Positions 31,465-38,311 of a DNA stretch of 38,311 bases are shown here, piece after piece (the first letter of the stretch is position 1; each line of letters opens with the position of its first letter). The notes beneath the pieces are model-generated. The model did no database searches. It was not told the origin of the DNA and saw only the letters and a program-made list of their open reading frames with translations. The stretch is from Verrucomicrobiaceae bacterium UBA2429 (lineage in GTDB: Bacteria > Verrucomicrobiota > Verrucomicrobiia > Verrucomicrobiales > Verrucomicrobiaceae), in assembly GCA_002343505.1 (NCBI GenBank), contig DDQZ01000110.1, positions 1-38,311 on the forward strand, read 5' to 3'. Position numbers and translations under genes: made by a program.

Positions 31465-32577
31465 ATGCCCAAGCACGCATCAAGCCCCGCGCCAGCGCTC
31501 ACCGGTGTCATCCAGCCGGTGAGGATCGGCTTCATCCCGCTGGCTGACTGCGCCCCGCTTCTGGTGGCTGGCAGCCGGGATCTGTTCCGCAAACATGGCG
31601 TCCGTGTCGAGCTCAGTTGCGAGGTCGGCTGGGCCACCATCCGCGAAAAACTTCTCTACGGCCAGGTGGACGCGGCCCATGCCATCGCCGGTCTGGCGCT
31701 GGCCATGCGCATGGGCATCAGCTCGCCTCCCTCGCCGGTGGTCGCCCCCTTTGTCTTCAATCTCCACGGCGATGCCATCACCCTCAGCCGGGACCTCTGG
31801 AACCGCGGCGTGCGCGATGCCGCCTCGCTGAAAAAACTCATCCGCAGCACCACCTCGCGCCGCCTCACCTTCGGCATGGTCTCGCGCTACGCCTCGCATC
31901 ATTTCCTCCTGCGCCGGTGGCTCATCTCCGGCGGCATCCACCCCGGCCAGGATGTGCGCATCGTCGCTCTGCCACCGACGCAGATGGCCGCAAACCTCGC
32001 CGCAGGGCTCATTGACGGTTATTGCGTCGGCGAGCCATGGAACTCCGTGGCTGTCGAGAAAGGCGCGGGCTGGGTCGTCGCCACCAGCGAGCAGCTCGCG
32101 CCCGGTCATCCTGAAAAGGCGCTGATCATGGGAGGCGCGTTCATCACCCGGCATCGTGACCAGGCCCAGGCTGTCATCAACGCCCTGCGGGAGTCCTGCG
32201 CCTTTTGTGACGCGCCTGAAAACAGGCCGGAAGTCGTCAAAGTGCTCGCCGGCAGCGGCTTCTTCAACGGCTGCGAGAGCATGTTGAAAAAATCCCTCAT
32301 CGGCCCGTTCGACCCCGGCACCGGACAAAATTGGGATGCGTCCAGCTTCCACATTTTCCACCGCCGCGAGGCCAATGAGCCTACCAGCGAGCGAGGACGC
32401 TGGCTGCTCGATGAGTTCATCGCCCACGGCCTGATCCTGCCCGCGCAACGCGCCGATGCCGCCGCCTCCCTGCGCGACTGCTGGACCTCCGGCGCCCTGT
32501 ATTTTCCCGAAGCACCCGCCGCCGCACCCAAACCCGTCTCGAAGCCCAAAAAACGCAAACCACTCGCCCACGCATGA
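31465..32577 (+). CDS. NrtA/NasS-like nitrate sensor or binding protein without a signal peptide
   Basis: The 370-residue protein has the NMT1/NrtA-type bilobal fold: VRIGFIPLADCAPLLVA near residue 19, DLFRKHGVRVELSCEVGWATIREKLLYGQVDAAHAIAG, LPPTQMAANLAAGLIDGYCVGEPWNSVA, then HPEKALIMGGAFI. It lacks any signal peptide or Tat motif at the N-terminus (MPKHASSPAPALTG). NrtA is exported, whereas NasS, its cytoplasmic homologue, senses nitrate and restrains the antiterminator NasT. I infer a NasS-like cytoplasmic sensor; no NasT/ANTAR gene is visible here. The C-terminus ends in a basic tail (KPKKRKPLAHA). Its stop overlaps the next gene's start by 4 bases. Confidence 0.8.
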   Translation: MPKHASSPAPALTGVIQPVRIGFIPLADCAPLLVAGSRDLFRKHGVRVELSCEVGWATIREKLLYGQVDAAHAIAGLALAMRMGISSPPSPVVAPFVFNLHGDAITLSRDLWNRGVRDAASLKKLIRSTTSRRLTFGMVSRYASHHFLLRRWLISGGIHPGQDVRIVALPPTQMAANLAAGLIDGYCVGEPWNSVAVEKGAGWVVATSEQLAPGHPEKALIMGGAFITRHRDQAQAVINALRESCAFCDAPENRPEVVKVLAGSGFFNGCESMLKKSLIGPFDPGTGQNWDASSFHIFHRREANEPTSERGRWLLDEFIAHGLILPAQRADAAASLRDCWTSGALYFPEAPAAAPKPVSKPKKRKPLAHA

Positions 32578-33848
32578 ACACCGCCACTCCGCTCACCCGC
32601 CGCTCCATCCTCCGCCAGGCTGGCCTCGGCGCCCTACTCTCCGGCCTGCCTTCCGGCTGGGTCGGCTCCGCCTACGCCGATGATTCTCCCGAGGTCGCCG
32701 ATCTCAAGTTTGGCATCATCGCCCTCACTGATTGCTCCAGCATCGTCGTGGCGCATGAAAAGGGTCTCTTCAAAAAATACGGCATCAACTCCACCGTCAG
32801 CAAAGGAGCGAGCTGGGCCGCGATTCGCGACTCGCTCTCCAATGGCGACATTCAGGCCACCCACATGCTGATTGGCATGCCCATCGCCTCCACGATGGGA
32901 CTCGGCGGTGCGCCGAAGAAACCGATGATCATCCCCTGGCTCATCAACCGCAACGGCCAGGCCATTTCACTCAGCAACGCCTACAAAGGGAAGGTGACTG
33001 ATGACCCGAAAGCCCTGAAGCCCTTCGTCGATGACGCCAAGGCCAAAGGCGCGCCGCTGACATTCGCGATGACCTTCCCGCCGGGCACGCATGCCATGTG
33101 GATGCGCTACTACCTTGCAGCCGGTGGCATCAATCCCGGCGATGCGAATGGGGCGGGCGCTGACGTGTCGCTTATCACCGTTCCGCCTCCGCAGATGGTC
33201 GCCAACATGAAGGTCGGCAAGATGGACGGCTTCTGCGTGGGCGAGCCCTGGAACGCGAAGACCATTGCTGACGACATCGGCTTCACCTCCATCACCACCC
33301 AGGCCATGTGGAAGGATCACCCTGAAAAAGTCTGCGCCTTCACGGAGGAGTTCGCCGCGAAGAATCCAAAGACCGTCAAGGCCGTCATCAAGGCGCTGCA
33401 CGAGGCCAGCGTATGGCTCGACAAGATGGAGAACCGCGAGGAGCAGGCGAACATCGTCAGCGCCGCCACCTACATCAACTGCCCGCCCGAGACGATCCTC
33501 GGCCGCCTCCAGGGCAAATACCTCATGGGCGACGGCCGCAAGTTCAAGGACCCGAACTACATGATCTTCAGTGATCGCAACTGCAACTACCCGCAGGCAA
33601 AGTATTGCAAGTGGTGGCTCACGCAGCTCCGTCGCTGGGGTTTCGTCGAAGGCGCGCCGGACTACGAAGGCGTCACGAAGCAGGTCATGCGCTCCGACAT
33701 CTATGAAGAGGCCATGAAGGAGATCGGCTACGCGCACGGCGGTGTCGATACCAGCGCCGAGACACTCTTTGACGGTGTCACTTTCGATCCGAAGGCCGAC
33801 CTCGAAGCCTACGCCGCGTCCTTCGCCGTGAAGACGATCAAAGGATAA
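32574..33848 (+). CDS. NrtA-like ABC substrate-binding protein, Tat-exported
   Basis: The 424-residue product starts with a twin-arginine leader (TRRSILRQAGLGALLSGLP, cleavage near SAYA-DD). The mature protein repeats the NrtA pattern of its upstream neighbour: LKFGIIALTDCSSIVVAHEKGLFKKYG, GWVG-like SWAAIRDSL, QMVANMKVGKMDGFCVGEPWNAKT and a C-terminal extension with NCNYPQAKYCKWWLTQLRRWG. NrtA, CmpA and related proteins bind nitrate, nitrite or bicarbonate in the periplasm and hand it to NrtB. Tat export rather than Sec suggests folding before export. The start overlaps the previous gene (ATGA 32574-32577). A perfect hairpin follows the stop. Confidence 0.9.
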   Translation: MNTATPLTRRSILRQAGLGALLSGLPSGWVGSAYADDSPEVADLKFGIIALTDCSSIVVAHEKGLFKKYGINSTVSKGASWAAIRDSLSNGDIQATHMLIGMPIASTMGLGGAPKKPMIIPWLINRNGQAISLSNAYKGKVTDDPKALKPFVDDAKAKGAPLTFAMTFPPGTHAMWMRYYLAAGGINPGDANGAGADVSLITVPPPQMVANMKVGKMDGFCVGEPWNAKTIADDIGFTSITTQAMWKDHPEKVCAFTEEFAAKNPKTVKAVIKALHEASVWLDKMENREEQANIVSAATYINCPPETILGRLQGKYLMGDGRKFKDPNYMIFSDRNCNYPQAKYCKWWLTQLRRWGFVEGAPDYEGVTKQVMRSDIYEEAMKEIGYAHGGVDTSAETLFDGVTFDPKADLEAYAASFAVKTIKG

Positions 33849-33856
33849 GAAAGTCA

Positions 33857-33892
33857 TCAGACCGATCCGTCCAAGCCGACGGATCGGTCTGA
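33857..33892 (+). promoter_or_regulatory. Perfect 15-bp hairpin between the nrtA- and nrtB-like genes
   Basis: The left arm at 33857-33871 and right arm at 33878-33892 are perfect complements (15 bp) around a six-base loop CAAGCC. No U-run follows, so it does not look like an intrinsic terminator. Such intra-operon hairpins often protect the 3' end of the binding-protein mRNA or cause partial termination, giving more binding protein than permease. Confidence 0.75.
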
Positions 33893-33913
33893 ACAAATCC
33901 AAACGCCGCCGCC

Positions 33914-34801
33914 ATGCACCCGCTCATCCAGAAATACAAACTCGACTCCATCTTCCTGCCGTTGGTCGCGATCGTCATCACCTGCGTCTTCTGGTATGCC
34001 ATCGCCGGAAAGTCCGTTGTGACGGAGAAGGTCGATGATTTCGGCGACAAGGTCAAAATCACCAAGCGCGAAGGGCTTTCCGCCGACCTTCCCACGCCCG
34101 TCGAAACCTGGACAGCCAGCAAGCCCTACATCGTGGAGCCATTCGCGAAACGCGGAGAACTCGATCAAGGCATTCTCCGATTCACCTGGATGTCTCTGGT
34201 GCTCGTGGCGCAAGGTTACTTGATCGCGCTCGTCATCGGCACGCCCGTAGGCTTCTTCCTCGGACTTTCGAAGCAGTTCACGAAAGCCTTCGACCCCATC
34301 ATCCAGGTGTTGCGGCCCGTTTCACCGCTCGCCTGGCTGCCGCTGGGCATGATCCTCTTCAGCGGTGTGAAAATCGTCAATGCGGACGGCCGCACGACCT
34401 TTGGCGCGTCCGATGCGGCCGCGCTCTTCACCATCGCCATCTGCGCCATGTGGCCCACCGTGATGAACACCGCCGTCGGCGTCCGCGCCGTGCCGGTGGA
34501 CTACCTGAATGTCGCCAAGGTGCTCAAACTCTCGAAGTGGAAGACTCTCTGGAAGGTGCTCGTGCCCGCCACGCTGCCCTACATGTTCACCGGGTTCCGT
34601 TTGAGCCTTGGTATCGCCTGGCTCGTCATCGTCGCGGTCGAAATGCTCACCGGCCGTCCAGGCGTCGGCGGCTTCCTCTGGCAGCAATACAACGCCAACA
34701 GCTACGCCCACATCATCCTCTGCATCCTCACCATCGGCGTCATCGGCTATGTCCTCGACCGGCTGATGAGCGTCGTCGAAGGCCGCTTCAAGACTGCTTA
34801 A
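33914..34801 (+). CDS. NrtB-like ABC transporter permease
   Basis: The 295-residue protein has a first TM (about 15-33), a periplasmic insert of about 60 residues with DLPTPVETW, then five further TM segments. The binding-protein-dependent transport EAA loop (VDYLNVAKVLKLSKWKTLWKVLVPATLPY) contacts the ATPases. ...FTGFRLSLGIAWLVIVAVEML follows, as in NrtB/CmpB/SsuC. It forms the membrane channel for nitrate or a similar anion. The next gene follows 19 bases downstream. Confidence 0.9.
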   Translation: MHPLIQKYKLDSIFLPLVAIVITCVFWYAIAGKSVVTEKVDDFGDKVKITKREGLSADLPTPVETWTASKPYIVEPFAKRGELDQGILRFTWMSLVLVAQGYLIALVIGTPVGFFLGLSKQFTKAFDPIIQVLRPVSPLAWLPLGMILFSGVKIVNADGRTTFGASDAAALFTIAICAMWPTVMNTAVGVRAVPVDYLNVAKVLKLSKWKTLWKVLVPATLPYMFTGFRLSLGIAWLVIVAVEMLTGRPGVGGFLWQQYNANSYAHIILCILTIGVIGYVLDRLMSVVEGRFKTA

Positions 34802-34820
34802 CCCTCCATCTGAAACCGAT

Positions 34821-35741
34821 ATGCCGCTGATCGAAATCAAAGGAGCCTCCAAAGGCTATGGTCACAACGGTTCACGGTCCGAAGTGCTGAAAAACATCAA
34901 CCTCAGCGTCGAGGAAGGCGAATTCGTCGTCATCGTTGGTTACTCGGGCTCGGGAAAGAGCACGCTGATCAATTTGATCTCCGGCCTCGTGAAACCCGAC
35001 GCGGGTGAGGCGCTCATCGAAGGGCGAAAAATCACGGAACCCGGCCCGGACCGCGGTTTGGTCTTCCAGAACTACTCGCTGCTGCCCTGGCTCACCGTGG
35101 AGGAAAACATCGCGCTCGCCGTGGATGAGGTCTTCAAAGAATGGACGCCAAAGCAGCGCAAGGAACACGTCGCCAAACACATCGCGATGGTGAAGCTCAG
35201 CCACGCTGCGCACAAACTTCCGAAGGAACTCTCCGGCGGCATGAGACAGCGCGTTTCCGTCGCCCGCACGCTGGCGATGAACCCGAAGGTGCTGCTCATG
35301 GACGAGCCTTTGAGCGCTCTCGACGCTCTCACACGCGCCACGCTCCAGGACGAGATCAGCGAGATCTGGCAGAGCAACAAAACGACCGTCATCTGGATCA
35401 CCAACGACCCCGACGAGGCCATCCTGGTCGCGGATAAAGTCATACCATTGCTCCCCACCGCGCCCGCCACACTTGGCGAGCCGATGCTCATTGATCTCGA
35501 ACGCCCGCGTGACCGTCGCAGCATCAATCACGACCCCAAATTCAAAAAACTGCGCACGCAGCTCATCACCACGCTCCTCGACGCCAAGGGCCGCACAAAA
35601 TCAAAGGCCACCATGAAACTCACCCTGCCCGACATCCTGCCCGAGGACATCACCAACAAAAACGCTCTGCCATTCCTGAACCGCGGCGGTCCGAAACGCC
35701 GCAACGCGGACAAACGTGAAGAAGTGGAGGTGACCGCATGA
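34821..35741 (+). CDS. NrtC/D-like ABC ATPase with Asn in the H-loop
   Basis: The 306-residue ATPase has Walker [10 protein letters not shown] (near residue 40), Q-loop [17 protein letters not shown], signature [19 protein letters not shown] and Walker [13 protein letters not shown]. Where the switch histidine normally stands (THDVDEA) it reads WITNDPDEA, so His is replaced by Asn195. The C-terminal 50 residues are a charged tail ([15 protein letters not shown]) not part of the ATPase core. It overlaps the next ATPase gene by 4 bases. The pair resembles the NrtC/NrtD heterodimer, but this protein lacks the NrtA-like regulatory domain of cyanobacterial NrtC. Confidence 0.9.
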   Translation: MPLIEIKGASKGYGHNGSRSEVLKNINLSVEEGEFVVIVGYSGSGKSTLINLISGLVKPDAGEALIEGRKITEPGPDRGLVFQNYSLLPWLTVEENIALAVDEVFKEWTPKQRKEHVAKHIAMVKLSHAAHKLPKELSGGMRQRVSVARTLAMNPKVLLMDEPLSALDALTRATLQDEISEIWQSNKTTVIWITNDPDEAILVADKVIPLLPTAPATLGEPMLIDLERPRDRRSINHDPKFKKLRTQLITTLLDAKGRTKSKATMKLTLPDILPEDITNKNALPFLNRGGPKRRNADKREEVEVTA

Positions 35742-36619
35742 GTGTTCCCAATCCCAAAATGCTCGAACTTGACCGCCTTTGGAAGATCTACGACACGCCC
35801 AAAGGCCCGGCCACCATCGTCAAAAACTTCAACCTCAAGCTCAAGGAGGGCGAGTTTGCCACGCTCATCGGCCACAGCGGCTGCGGCAAAAGCACAGTGC
35901 TCATGATGGTCGCCGGTTTGAGCGATCTCTCGAAGGGCAACATGATCCTCGCCGGCAAGGAAGCCGTCGGCCCGGGACCGGATCGCGGCATCGTTTTCCA
36001 ATCGCCGTGCCTGCTGCCGTGGATGAGCGCGTTTGAAAACGTCATGCTCGGCGTGAACCAGGTCTATTTCACCGCCAGCAGGGCCGAGCGCCGCCAGATG
36101 GCCGAGTATTACCTCAGCATCGTGGGTTTGGCCGACGCCATGCACAAATTCCCCGGCGAGCTTTCCCAGGGCATGCGCCAGCGAGTCGGCATCGCCCGCG
36201 CCTTCGCCCTCCAGCCGAAGATGCTGCTGCTCGACGAGCCCTTCGGCATGCTCGACTCGCTCACACGTTACGAGCTACAAGAAGTGCTGCTCGACCTCTG
36301 GCGTCGCAACCGCATCACCACGCTCATGGTCACGCACGATGTCGATGAGGCCATCTTTCTCTCCGACCGCGTTGTGATGATGACCGACGGCCCCGAGGCC
36401 GAAGTCGGCGACATCTTGAAGATCCCCTTCGAGCGTCCCCGCAACCGCAAGGAGATCATGGAAGACCCGCGCTACTACGAGCTGCGCGAGCACCTCATCA
36501 CCTTTCTGAACGACAAATCCCACATCCGTCCGAGCCGCGAGCCTGAATTCAATCCATCGCCGGACATGGCGGCCGAGATGGCCGCCCACGGACTCCTTTT
36601 CCCTACAGCCGCCGCGTAG
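35738..36619 (+). CDS. NrtD-like ABC ATPase
   Basis: The 293-residue ATPase has Walker [11 protein letters not shown]-loop [21 protein letters not shown], signature [19 protein letters not shown], Walker [14 protein letters not shown] and an intact H-loop VTHDVDEAI, so this subunit can be the catalytically competent partner of the upstream ATPase. The length and the [25 protein letters not shown] region fit the NrtD/SsuB/TauB group. The start overlaps the preceding stop (ATGA at 35738-35741). The porin gene starts 32 bases after the stop. Confidence 0.9.
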   Translation: MSVPNPKMLELDRLWKIYDTPKGPATIVKNFNLKLKEGEFATLIGHSGCGKSTVLMMVAGLSDLSKGNMILAGKEAVGPGPDRGIVFQSPCLLPWMSAFENVMLGVNQVYFTASRAERRQMAEYYLSIVGLADAMHKFPGELSQGMRQRVGIARAFALQPKMLLLDEPFGMLDSLTRYELQEVLLDLWRRNRITTLMVTHDVDEAIFLSDRVVMMTDGPEAEVGDILKIPFERPRNRKEIMEDPRYYELREHLITFLNDKSHIRPSREPEFNPSPDMAAEMAAHGLLFPTAAA

Positions 36620-36651
36620 CCAAGGAAACCCAAACACAACACACACACCCT

Positions 36652-38037
36652 ATGAAAACAAGGCTGGCTCTCCTCCTGGCCATGGCGTCTCTGACCCACG
36701 CCGGCTCTCCTCAAACTGCTCCATTGGCAGCTCCCCCGCCGCCCGCCAATGGCTTCACCCCCATCACCTTCTTCGACGGCAAACTCACCGTGGATGTCCA
36801 GGAGAAGATGCGTTTCGAAGCCCGCGAAAACAACTTCGACTTCAACAGCGCGGTCAACGGTCCGCAGGACGCCTCCTGGCTTCTCCAGCGTTTCCGGCTC
36901 GGGCTGGGTTACTCGTTCACACCCTGGTTCAAAATCTATGTCCAGGGCCAGGATGTGCGCGAGATCGGCGGCAGCAGGCCGAACGAAATTGGAGTTTTTG
37001 GCGCGGAGGGTGACGATGTTTTTGATGTTCTCAAAGCCTTCGTTCAGCTCGGCGACGCAAAAGCCGGCCTCAGCGCCACTGTTGGCCGCCAGTTTCTCAG
37101 CTACGGCGACCAGCGCCTCGTCGGCCCTCTCGAATGGTTGAACCAGGCGCGCACATTTGACGCGGTGAAGCTGCGCTACGCGTCCGAATCCTGGGCGTTC
37201 GATCTGTTCACCTCCAGCCCGGTCACATTCAAAGATCATGAATGGAACAAGTCCCAGATCTTCGACGCCCAGTCTCCTGACGACACCATCTTCAGCGGAG
37301 CCTACCTCGCCACCAAGTGGGTGCCCATCAACACGACGACTGATTTTTATATCTTCCACAAAACGGACAACGGCAACGGTGCCTTTGGCCCCGCTCTCGG
37401 TGACACCAGCTTCGTCACGATGGGCACGCTTTGGAAGGGCGATCCGAAAAAGCTCGGCGGCTGGGATTATGAAACCGAGATGGCCTTTCAGACTGGGGAT
37501 GCCAACGGACGCAACCTTAGAGCCTTCGCCGGCCACTGGGGCATCGGCTACAACTGGCTGAACCATCCCTGGAAGCCACGCATCGGCATCCAATACAACT
37601 GGAGTCCCGGCGACAGCGACGCCACAGACGGCGACCTGGGCACCTTCCAAAACCTGTATCCCACGAACCACCTGTTTTACGGCTACATGGACACCACGGG
37701 CTGGATCAACATGCACAATCCCCAGCTCAACATCAGCGTCATGCCCACGCCCAAGCTCAAGCTGATGCTTGATTACCACCTCTACTGGAACGACACCAAC
37801 GAGGACGCCTGGAGGCGTGTCAACGGCGTCACTGCTGTGAGAGCGGTCAACGCCGTGTCACGCGAGGCCAGCAACTTTCGCGGCAGCGAACTCGACCTCA
37901 CCGCCAGCTACAAACTCAACGCCAATCTCGGTCTGATGGCGGGCTACAGCGTGTTTTTCGCGGGCCACTACCTCGCCGACACAGGAGCCTCCAACAACGC
38001 CCACTTCGGCTACGTCCAGCTTCAGATTGATTTCTAA
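36652..38037 (+). CDS. Alginate-export-family outer-membrane porin
   Basis: The 461-residue product has a signal peptide (MKTRLALLLAMASLTHA), a proline-rich linker, and a series of amphipathic strands with many aromatic residues. It ends in the Phe-terminated strand FGYVQLQIDF, the outer-membrane insertion signature. Internal features such as LLQRFRLGLGYSFTPWFKIYVQGQDVREIG, LGDAKAGLSATVGRQFLSYGDQRLVGPLEW and YHLYWN fit the alginate export (PF13372-type) barrels. Its place between the nitrate-type ABC genes and the flavoprotein suggests it brings the same anion across the outer membrane. The family name is by resemblance; the substrate is inferred. Confidence 0.8.
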   Translation: MKTRLALLLAMASLTHAGSPQTAPLAAPPPPANGFTPITFFDGKLTVDVQEKMRFEARENNFDFNSAVNGPQDASWLLQRFRLGLGYSFTPWFKIYVQGQDVREIGGSRPNEIGVFGAEGDDVFDVLKAFVQLGDAKAGLSATVGRQFLSYGDQRLVGPLEWLNQARTFDAVKLRYASESWAFDLFTSSPVTFKDHEWNKSQIFDAQSPDDTIFSGAYLATKWVPINTTTDFYIFHKTDNGNGAFGPALGDTSFVTMGTLWKGDPKKLGGWDYETEMAFQTGDANGRNLRAFAGHWGIGYNWLNHPWKPRIGIQYNWSPGDSDATDGDLGTFQNLYPTNHLFYGYMDTTGWINMHNPQLNISVMPTPKLKLMLDYHLYWNDTNEDAWRRVNGVTAVRAVNAVSREASNFRGSELDLTASYKLNANLGLMAGYSVFFAGHYLADTGASNNAHFGYVQLQIDF

Positions 38038-38049
38038 ACCGCGTCCGCC

Positions 38050-38311
38050 ATGCAGATCACGCCGCTCATTCCTGAAAGCGCCCCGTTCACCGCCGAGCAA
38101 CGCGCCTGGCTGAATGGATTCATCGCCGGAGTCCTTAAGCGCGGCGGCTCTCCGGGCGCATCCTCAGCACATGCCCAGGCAAAGACGTCTTTGCTCATCG
38201 CCTTCGGCAGTCAGAGCGGCAACGCGGAAAGTTTGGCCAAGCGGCTGGCCAGGGAAGCAACGAGTCGGGGTTTCGCGGCGCGAGCCGCGGGCCTCGATTC
38301 GTTGCAACCCG
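38050..38311 (+). CDS. CysJ-like diflavin reductase, N-terminal fragment (cut by window edge)
   Basis: Eighty-seven residues are visible before the right edge. They begin [29 protein letters not shown], the usual lead of sulfite-reductase-type flavoprotein subunits, and reach the flavodoxin FMN phosphate loop [20 protein letters not shown]. CysJ-type proteins pass electrons from NADPH through FAD and FMN to a sulfite or, in this context, nitrite or nitrate reductase. Being 12 bases after the porin stop, it is probably the last visible gene of the same operon. Which reductase it serves lies outside the window. Confidence 0.85.
   Translation, partial: MQITPLIPESAPFTAEQRAWLNGFIAGVLKRGGSPGASSAHAQAKTSLLIAFGSQSGNAESLAKRLAREATSRGFAARAAGLDSLQP

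Noticed and set aside
33857..33892. Intrinsic terminator after the nrtA-like gene
   Set aside because: There is no U-run and the permease genes follow on the same strand, so a processing or attenuating hairpin is more likely.

Overview
The window reads as one continuous stretch of chromosome from a GC-rich, Gram-negative member of the PVC group, most likely Verrucomicrobiota. The clues are a long GreA-type protein with a large N-terminal extension (also seen in Chlamydiae), an exosortase-associated TIGR04073-type protein, secreted sulfatase, sialate O-acetylesterase and SGNH-type proteins, and LPS and outer-membrane genes (heptose epimerase, LolD-like ATPases, a beta-barrel porin). I saw no rRNA, tRNA, CRISPR array, integrase or transposase. 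No gene-free stretch exceeds 300 bases; the largest, 412-688, is 277 bases.

Left part (1-12.7 kb): the N-terminal third or less of phosphoenolpyruvate carboxylase runs off the left edge on the minus strand. It is followed by a DUF4410-like lipoprotein, ribulose-phosphate 3-epimerase, a PaaK-like adenylate-forming ligase, a short MurJ-like flippase, the TIGR04073 gene (minus) and the GreA fusion protein. Next come a TIM-barrel sugar isomerase/epimerase, an ABC ATPase/permease pair, MetF overlapped by a ROK fructokinase, and a stand-alone LolD-like ATPase.

Middle (12.7-26.3 kb): smpB and an RpoZ-like omega subunit lie downstream of a secreted sialate O-acetylesterase (all minus). A plus-strand block follows: a membrane-anchored protein of uncertain family, a class I (DhnA-type) aldolase and a small secreted protein. 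A minus-strand operon runs Sua5, MurJ, a membrane-anchored unknown protein, then a sulfatase. Glucose-6-phosphate dehydrogenase, dihydrolipoamide dehydrogenase and a four-helix membrane protein follow on the plus strand.

Right part (26.4-38.3 kb): an ADP-heptose epimerase and two secreted proteins (a glycosidase-like barrel, and an EF-hand plus SGNH-type protein) precede the most coherent system in the window. This is a LysR regulator diverging from what looks like a complete nitrate (or nitrite/cyanate/bicarbonate) uptake operon. Its order is a signal-less NasS/NrtA-like sensor, a Tat-exported NrtA-like binding protein, NrtB permease, two NrtC/D-type ATPases, an alginate-export-family outer-membrane porin, and the start of a CysJ-like flavoprotein that could feed electrons to an assimilatory reductase. 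The divergent promoter region holds a sigma-54-like element and a dyad, and a perfect 15-bp hairpin separates the binding-protein gene from the permease gene.

Functions were assigned by reading motifs and family resemblance by eye; no database search was possible. Start codons were chosen from signal peptides, family N-termini and overlaps, because Shine-Dalgarno sites are mostly weak here. Several genes instead carry a TTGCC-type -35 and a TA-containing -10 only a few bases upstream of the start.
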